A DNA stretch of 6,428 nucleotides from an uncultured Prevotella sp. (GTDB lineage: Bacteria; Bacteroidota; Bacteroidia; Bacteroidales; Bacteroidaceae): contig ONQK01000192.1 of NCBI GenBank assembly GCA_900319895.1, positions 1 through 6,428 on the forward strand, in the 5' to 3' direction. Both the position numbers and the translations under genes were made by a program. Shown in pieces: positions 1 through 3,678 of the stretch; positions within the stretch are counted from its first letter, which is position 1, and every line of letters starts with the position of its first letter. The notes under the pieces are model-generated. The model was not told where the DNA came from and did not search any database. It saw only the letters and a program-made list of their open reading frames with translations.

Positions 1-232
1 AAAAGACAAAGGACAGATATTGCTCTATCTGACTGCCGATGGAGAATCGCGCATTGATGAAGTGAGGTTGCAAGGCGAAACGGTGTGGCTCAGTCTTGAC
101 CAGATGGCTGAGTTGTTTCAGCGCAACAAATCGACCATTTCAAGACACATCAAGAATGCGTTTGAAGAGGGGGAGTTGGACAAGAATATGGTGGTTGAAA
201 AATTGCAACTACCACTCAACACTATACCTTAA
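1..232 (+). pseudogene. RhuM-type virulence/DNA-binding protein, N-terminal fragment, frameshifted
   Basis: The frame is already open at base 2 (KDKGQILLYLTADGE), so the true start lies left of the window; the TTG at 20 is only a nominal start. The readable part matches the N-terminus of the RhuM family: an ILLYLTADGE-type opening, then VRLQGETVWLSLDQMAELF and RNKSTISRHIKNAFEEGEL, a helix-turn-helix segment that probably binds DNA. RhuM proteins are accessory proteins of roughly 300 residues, often found in islands; their biochemical role is poorly known. The family normally continues VVxKFATTTQH. Here the frame gives VVEKLQLPLNT and a TAA at 230-232, while the +2-shifted frame from 205 reads ATTTQH. 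Loss of one T near 203-204 explains this. Even after correction the family sequence stops at TTQH and a TGA follows at 274-276, so the gene is both frameshifted and truncated. Family assignment is fairly sure; activity is very unlikely. Confidence 0.7.
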
Positions 233-439
233 CCGATACCCGAATACGACAAGTCCAAAAGGGAAGCCAAGGATGAACCGACATCTGTGGAGGTTCATTT
301 TTGGGAACAGTTTGAGCGAGAACATAAGGAACTTGTCTTACGACAGTTCAAATGTCAAATGCGAGCAGGGGAAATTCGATTTTCATACGTCAAACACCAA
401 ATGGCTGATGTAAAACTACACCAGCCTTCATGTGTTTGA
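233..439 (+). pseudogene. Unrecognised coding remnant in frame with the RhuM fragment
   Basis: Directly after the TAA at 230-232 the same frame stays open for 68 codons to a TGA at 437-439. The translation looks protein-like and charged: PIPEYDKSKREAKDEP, then VEVHFWEQFEREHKELVLRQ, then MRAGEIRFSYVKHQMADVK. I do not recognise the family, and it does not resemble the rest of a RhuM protein. There is no ATG start at its beginning and no ribosome binding site; a GTG at 287-289 and an ATG near 357 are internal. The last part overlaps a stem-loop at 403-426 that may be a terminator for the opposite strand. The best reading is a scar where a mobile or accessory segment was deleted and joined to the RhuM fragment. 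It could instead be non-coding sequence open by chance. Confidence 0.35.
403..426 (-). terminator. Candidate terminator stem-loop of the secG operon
   Basis: Read on the minus strand, GGCTGGTGTA and TACATCAGCC flank a GTTT loop. As RNA this gives a 10-pair stem with a single G-U wobble; on the plus strand the same position would be an A-C mismatch, so the stem suits the minus-strand transcript better. It lies 26 bases past the secG stop codon. The downstream tract (ATTTGGTGTTTG) is only moderately T-rich, so termination may be weak or the fold may mainly protect the 3' end. Confidence 0.45.
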
Positions 440-452
440 ATCATCATGCCCC

Positions 453-848
453 TTAATTTGCCTTTTCCGCGGCAGGCTTTTCTGTCTCAGCAGGTTTGGC
501 TGTTGCTGGAGCATTTTCTTTTGCCTTGGCATCCTGCTGGGCTGCGCCAAATCCGGGCAAATTGTTTGGATTAGAGGTGCTTTGCTCAGCGGCAGGTCTT
601 TCCAAGACACTTTGGTCTTGAGAGGCAGTGGGGGCTACATACGAACATGCGATGCTCAACACCACTAGTGCGACGGCGAGCCCCCAGGTCATTTTTTCGA
701 CGAAGTCTGTCGTTTTCCTAACGCCTGCCAACTGGTTGGCAGCAGAGAAGTTCGACGACAGTCCGCCCCCTTTGGATTCCTGGATGAGTACTATTAGCAT
801 CATAAGGAATGCTACGGCAACAATCAGAATTACAAATAATGTGTACAT
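453..848 (-). CDS. secG: Preprotein translocase subunit SecG
   Basis: SecG is the small, non-essential membrane subunit of the SecYEG channel and helps SecA-driven export across the inner membrane. The 131-residue product starts MYTLFVILIVAVAFLMMLIVL, a first membrane helix at about residues 2-22. The conserved loop QESKGGGL follows at 23-30, then NFSAANQLAG and a second helix at about 54-72 (WGLAVALVVLSIACSYVA). This two-helix plan with the GGGL loop is diagnostic of SecG. Residues from about 73 to the end form a low-complexity tail rich in Ala, Pro, Gln, Lys and Glu, which makes the protein longer than enterobacterial SecG and is common in Bacteroidota. The ATG lies 9 bases after the stop of the upstream TPR-like gene and has no clear Shine-Dalgarno sequence, as is usual in this phylum, so it is probably cotranscribed as the last gene of the operon. 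Confidence 0.95.
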   Translation of the reverse strand: MYTLFVILIVAVAFLMMLIVLIQESKGGGLSSNFSAANQLAGVRKTTDFVEKMTWGLAVALVVLSIACSYVAPTASQDQSVLERPAAEQSTSNPNNLPGFGAAQQDAKAKENAPATAKPAETEKPAAEKAN

Positions 849-857
849 TTTCTAATT

Positions 858-1622
858 TTATTTGTGTTTATTGTTAATGATCAATTTTTCCAAAAAACGG
901 ATTTGGTCTGCAAAGTAACGATTTTTTTTCGGATAAAGCAAATTTAATCGCTGAATTATTTCTAAAGCTTTGGAATATCTTTTCTGCTGGATATAAATCC
1001 TGGCCAGTGTCTCGGTGAAATATTCATCATTTGCTTCCGCCTCAGAGGTCTGGTCTTCAGGGATTTCTGTCACAAAATCAGGCGTATATTCCAGTGTCTC
1101 CTTCAACTCTATCTTCCCGCCGTCCTTGTTAATAAAATTATCAATGAGGTTTTGCCCTTCCATTTGCGGGATGTTCTCTTCCTCCTCTTCGCCAGAGAGG
1201 CTCTCGCTTTGCAGCAGATATGCCACATAGTCGATGGCGGCGTCGGCCGGCGTCGGCTTGCGCTTGGCCGACTTGGCATTCTCGTTTTCAACGGGTACTG
1301 TTTCAAGGAAATTGTCAATGAGGGCGACCGTTCTGTTCTCCTCGCCGTCATTTTCAATTTTCTTCTTGCGTTTTTTGTCTTCTTTTCTCAATTGATAGTG
1401 TGCCGCTTCAACCATTTGGAAGAGTTTTTTCCTGTCGGTGATGTAAATGGCGGCCCGCCGCAGCTCTTCGTCAAAAGTTGAGTCATGCAAGAGATAGAGG
1501 TTTTGTAGCATGAGGATTCTCGCCGTCTGATAGTAAGGGTACACGGCTATCAGGTTGCGAAGGTCATAGAGAGTCTCCTTGTCCAATTGCTCCGGGTGTT
1601 TGATAAGGTATGCTAAATCCAC
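858..1622 (-). CDS. Bacteroidota-conserved TPR-like protein of unknown function
   Basis: This 254-residue protein has no signal peptide or membrane helix. It begins with a helical domain, residues 1 to about 80 (MDLAYLIKHPEQL, LYDLRNLIAVYPYYQTARIL, DEELRRAAIYITDRKKLF), which I associate with an uncharacterised Bacteroidota family found between lptE and secG. A highly charged region follows (RKEDKKRKKKIE at 79-90, EEEEE at 145-149). It contains two copies of LIDNF, at 101-105 and 159-163. The C-terminus, about 199-254, has a TPR-like helix pair (EYFTETLARIYIQQKRYSKA, then LEIIQRLNLLYP). The start codon is GTG; an in-frame TAA lies five codons upstream and no ATG is nearer than residue 38, so GTG is well supported. 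The gene starts 39 bases after lptE and ends 9 bases before secG. A scaffold or assembly role in envelope biogenesis can be guessed from its neighbours, but nothing in the sequence gives an enzymatic function. Confidence 0.8.
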   Translation of the reverse strand: MDLAYLIKHPEQLDKETLYDLRNLIAVYPYYQTARILMLQNLYLLHDSTFDEELRRAAIYITDRKKLFQMVEAAHYQLRKEDKKRKKKIENDGEENRTVALIDNFLETVPVENENAKSAKRKPTPADAAIDYVAYLLQSESLSGEEEEENIPQMEGQNLIDNFINKDGGKIELKETLEYTPDFVTEIPEDQTSEAEANDEYFTETLARIYIQQKRYSKALEIIQRLNLLYPKKNRYFADQIRFLEKLIINNKHK

Positions 1623-1661
1623 GTTTCTATTTGCTTTTTAGGAGTTTTATATATTTTGTTT

Positions 1662-2198
1662 TTACCAATTGGCCACTGTTGCGTTGTAAATCTGATCGCA
1701 AAGGTCCTTTACCATCTGCGTCACCAGTTCTTCCTGCACTGCTGTGAGCGGTTGCGAGCTATCATAGGTGGCTGTTGCCGTAAATTGTTTTTCAAAATTT
1801 TCGTTCTGATTCACGCCATTTGTGAACCTGACGTTGACCGACATCGACAATTCGGCTTGCGTAGAGTATCCTTCACTTGAAATCGACTTGTTGCGCTGTG
1901 AATATTGGGTAATCTCGCCTGCCAGTTTCAAATCGCCGTTCCTCCTCACTTGAACAAGGCGCGTGCGGTTGGCGAAATGGTCCTTCAACTGATTGTTAAA
2001 CATGTTTGCCATCGGCCCCCAGACATAGCTCGAGCGCACCGGGAATTCTGCAATCTCAATGGTTTTGGTCTTGCTGTAATCAATGCTCGCGCCGCTCAGG
2101 CTGTATTTAGGCACACACGCAATGAGGCTGGCCAGGATTAAAGCCATCAACACTGCCGCTCCACGTCCAAGGGATGTCCTATTTTTTTTCAAGTCCAT
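1662..2198 (-). CDS. lptE: LPS-assembly outer-membrane lipoprotein LptE family
   Basis: LptE is the outer-membrane lipoprotein that plugs and supports the LptD barrel, which places lipopolysaccharide in the outer leaflet. The 178-residue product has a lipoprotein signal: charged MDLKKNRTSLGRG, a hydrophobic stretch AAVLMALILASL, and the lipobox LIAC with the lipidated Cys at residue 28. The mature part begins VPKYSLSGASIDYSKTKTI and contains FPVRSSYVWGPMANMFNN, a stretch typical of Bacteroidota LptE. TRLVQV, GEITQYSQR and AELSMSVNVRFTN follow, matching the alpha/beta fold of the family. The ATG sits 20 bases inside the 3' end of the regulator gene and has an AGGAGG sequence at 2209-2214, ten bases upstream, which fixes the start and suggests coupled translation. 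Length is normal and no key feature is missing. LptD is not in the window. Confidence 0.92.
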   Translation of the reverse strand: MDLKKNRTSLGRGAAVLMALILASLIACVPKYSLSGASIDYSKTKTIEIAEFPVRSSYVWGPMANMFNNQLKDHFANRTRLVQVRRNGDLKLAGEITQYSQRNKSISSEGYSTQAELSMSVNVRFTNGVNQNENFEKQFTATATYDSSQPLTAVQEELVTQMVKDLCDQIYNATVANW

Positions 2199-3438
2199 AT
2201 TGTTTCAGCCTCCTGTATAGCGTGCGGTCGGAAATCCCCAGCTCTTGTGCCGCTTTTTTTCGGTTCCCGCCATTTTTCTCAAGCGCCTTAATCAACGTCT
2301 GTTTGCCGATGTCACTCAAATTCAGGCTTTCCAACTCGGCAATTTCCTCTGCCTCGTAGGCATCGAGGTCTGGCACGACATTGGGGTTCACCCTGTCAAA
2401 CGGCGGATGCGAATCGGCTGTGATGCTCGTCAGCTGAGTAGTTTGCATCGCTGCCTGCGACGTGAGGGCCGACGTCTCGTCCAGCTGTTGGCGTATGGAG
2501 TTCATGTCGCGGCGTAAATCGCTGACATTGCCTCGCAACTCATAAAGAATTTTGTAAAGCAGCTCTCGCTCGCTCTCGTACGAGTGCGCGCCTGCCGAGT
2601 TGATGGTGGTCAACTGGGTCGTCTCCGGGTCAATGGGGACAAATTGCTTCAAGGCCTCCGCCGTAATCTCGCGCTCGGTACTCAAAACCGACATCTGCTC
2701 CGTGACATTTTTCAGTTGCCTGACATTTCCGGGCCATTTGCAACGCAACAACATTTGTTTTGCATCCTCCGTCAGCGTAATTCTCGGGAGTTTGTATTTC
2801 TCAGCCATCTGCAACGCAAATAAGCGGAAAAGCAAGATGATGTCCTCGCCCCTCTCGCGCAAAGGCGGCATCTGAATGGGAATCGTGTTCAAACGATAAT
2901 AAAGGTCCTCGCGAAACCGCCCTTCACTGATGGCTTTCCGTATATTGACATTCGTCGCCGCCACAATTCTCACATCGGTTTTGCGAATGTCCTGCCCGCC
3001 AACCCTTATATATTCACCTGTTTCGAGTACGCGGAGTAGGCGCGCCTGCGTCGCCATCGGCAGTTCACCGACTTCATCCAAAAAAATCGTCCCCTTGTTG
3101 GCCACTCCGAAATAGCCCTCACTCTCTCCAATGGCACCTGTAAAGGCCCCTTTTTCGTGACCAAAGAGCTCGCTGTCAATCGTTCCTTCCGGGATGGAGC
3201 CGCAATTGATGGCGAAATAGCGCTCGCGACGGCGCGGCGAGTTGTCGTGGATCACCCGTGGAATGATTTCTTTCCCCACCCCACTCTCACCGATGATGAG
3301 CACCGAAAGGTCGGTAGGCGCGACTTGCAGCGCCACGTCCAAGGCTCGGTTAAGCCCGTTGCTGTTGCCGACGATGTTGTATCGTTGTTTTATTTTCTGA
3401 AGTTCTGCTGCATTCATTTCGCTGACAAAATTACACAT
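2179..3438 (-). CDS. Sigma-54-dependent Fis-family transcriptional regulator without receiver domain
   Basis: This is a bacterial enhancer-binding protein: an AAA+ ATPase that remodels RNA polymerase-sigma-54 (RpoN) to open promoters. The 419-residue product has only a short lead of about 20 residues before the AAA+ domain, so there is no response-regulator, GAF or PAS sensor domain. Visible motifs are Walker A GESGVGKE at 50-57, the sigma-54-contacting loop GAFTGA at 97-102, Walker B GTIFLDE at 116-122, FREDLYYRLN at 175-184 and WPGNVRQL at 235-242. A linker with possible coiled-coil character follows (about 288-320). The C-terminal Fis-type helix-turn-helix lies at about 390-416 (GGNRKKAAQELGISDRTLYR). 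All catalytic motifs are intact. The ATG at 3436-3438 has AGGAG four bases upstream; a second in-frame ATG at 3415-3417 (residue 8) is an alternative start. It is the first gene of the lptE-secG operon. The target promoters cannot be told from this sequence. Confidence 0.93.
   Translation of the reverse strand: MCNFVSEMNAAELQKIKQRYNIVGNSNGLNRALDVALQVAPTDLSVLIIGESGVGKEIIPRVIHDNSPRRRERYFAINCGSIPEGTIDSELFGHEKGAFTGAIGESEGYFGVANKGTIFLDEVGELPMATQARLLRVLETGEYIRVGGQDIRKTDVRIVAATNVNIRKAISEGRFREDLYYRLNTIPIQMPPLRERGEDIILLFRLFALQMAEKYKLPRITLTEDAKQMLLRCKWPGNVRQLKNVTEQMSVLSTEREITAEALKQFVPIDPETTQLTTINSAGAHSYESERELLYKILYELRGNVSDLRRDMNSIRQQLDETSALTSQAAMQTTQLTSITADSHPPFDRVNPNVVPDLDAYEAEEIAELESLNLSDIGKQTLIKALEKNGGNRKKAAQELGISDRTLYRRLKQYGLEKK
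2209..2214 (-). promoter_or_regulatory. Strong Shine-Dalgarno of lptE inside the regulator gene
   Basis: On the minus strand AGGAGG stands ten bases before the lptE ATG, within the last codons of the sigma-54 regulator. A perfect AGGAGG is unusual for Bacteroidota, where ribosome binding sites are generally weak. It decides the lptE start and shows that lptE can be translated from the regulator transcript. Confidence 0.7.
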
Positions 3439-3442
3439 TTTT

Positions 3443-3447
3443 CTCCT
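3443..3447 (-). promoter_or_regulatory. Shine-Dalgarno of the sigma-54 regulator
   Basis: On the minus strand AGGAG lies four bases before the ATG at 3436-3438. It favours that start over the second in-frame ATG at 3415-3417, which has no such sequence before it. The spacing is slightly short. Confidence 0.5.
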
Positions 3448-3453
3448 AAAAGC

Positions 3454-3477
3454 TGCAATTTTGACAGAAAACTTGCA
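3454..3477. repeat. Imperfect inverted repeat upstream of the sigma-54 regulator
   Basis: The arms TGCAATTTT and AAAACTTGCA-type sequence pair over nine positions with one mismatch (TGCAAnTTT facing AAAnTTGCA) around a six-base centre, GACAGA. The site sits 16-39 bases before the regulator start codon. Its symmetry and position would suit an operator for a dimeric DNA-binding protein, possibly the regulator's own Fis-type domain, but an AT-rich chance match is also possible. Confidence 0.3.
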
Positions 3478-3538
3478 TTTTTCGTCCCCTCACCTCACAC
3501 CTGGGCTCGGGTAGTCAGGGTTTCTATCTCAAAAAAAG

Positions 3539-3569
3539 TTTCGTATATCAAAAAAAAAAACTATCTTTG
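3539..3569 (+). promoter_or_regulatory. Bacteroidota-type promoter (-33/-7) for the divergent glycosyltransferase gene
   Basis: TATCTTTG at 3562-3569 is an exact match to the Bacteroidota -7 consensus TAnnTTTG. TTTC at 3539-3542 is one base from the -33 consensus TTTG, and the spacer is 19 bases, in the usual range. Transcription would start near 3576, giving a leader of about 34 bases to the ATG at 3610 or about 100 bases to the ATG at 3679. The spacer contains a run of eleven A (3550-3560). This is the promoter for the plus-strand gene; I found no equally good one for the minus-strand operon in the intergenic region. Confidence 0.65.
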
Positions 3570-3580
3570 TCAGCCAAAGA
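3564..3580. repeat. Inverted repeat overlapping the -7 box
   Basis: TCTTTG at 3564-3569 and CAAAGA at 3575-3580 are perfect six-base arms around the five-base centre TCAGC. The left arm is part of the -7 element and the right arm falls at the expected transcription start. The site could be an operator where a repressor blocks polymerase; part of the symmetry comes from the promoter consensus itself. Confidence 0.3.
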
Positions 3581-3678
3581 GACAAGGAAAATTTATTATA
3601 AATTATAAAATGTACGAAAAGGCTGTTGGTTCAGGCTTTCGGACAACTTTGAACAACAAAATACATCAAGAATATACC

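Noticed and set aside
2182..2189. Run of eight A (minus strand) at the regulator stop, shared with codons 4-6 of lptE, as a frameshift or slippage site
   Set aside because: A +1 shift there would join the regulator to LptE, but that would bury the lipoprotein signal and lptE already has its own strong ribosome binding site. Nothing else supports frameshifting.
3426..3433. TAATTTTG on the minus strand, a match to the Bacteroidota -7 consensus TAnnTTTG
   Set aside because: It lies inside the regulator reading frame, downstream of the start supported by AGGAG, and would start transcription only a few bases before the second ATG at 3415. The -33 partner is poor (ATTG at 22 bases). It would matter only if the true start is residue 8.
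3440..3609. Possible RpoN (-24/-12) promoter for autoregulation of the sigma-54 regulator
   Set aside because: I looked for a TGGC-N8-TTGC arrangement on the minus strand. A TTGCA is present near 3454-3458 but no GGC stands at the right distance.
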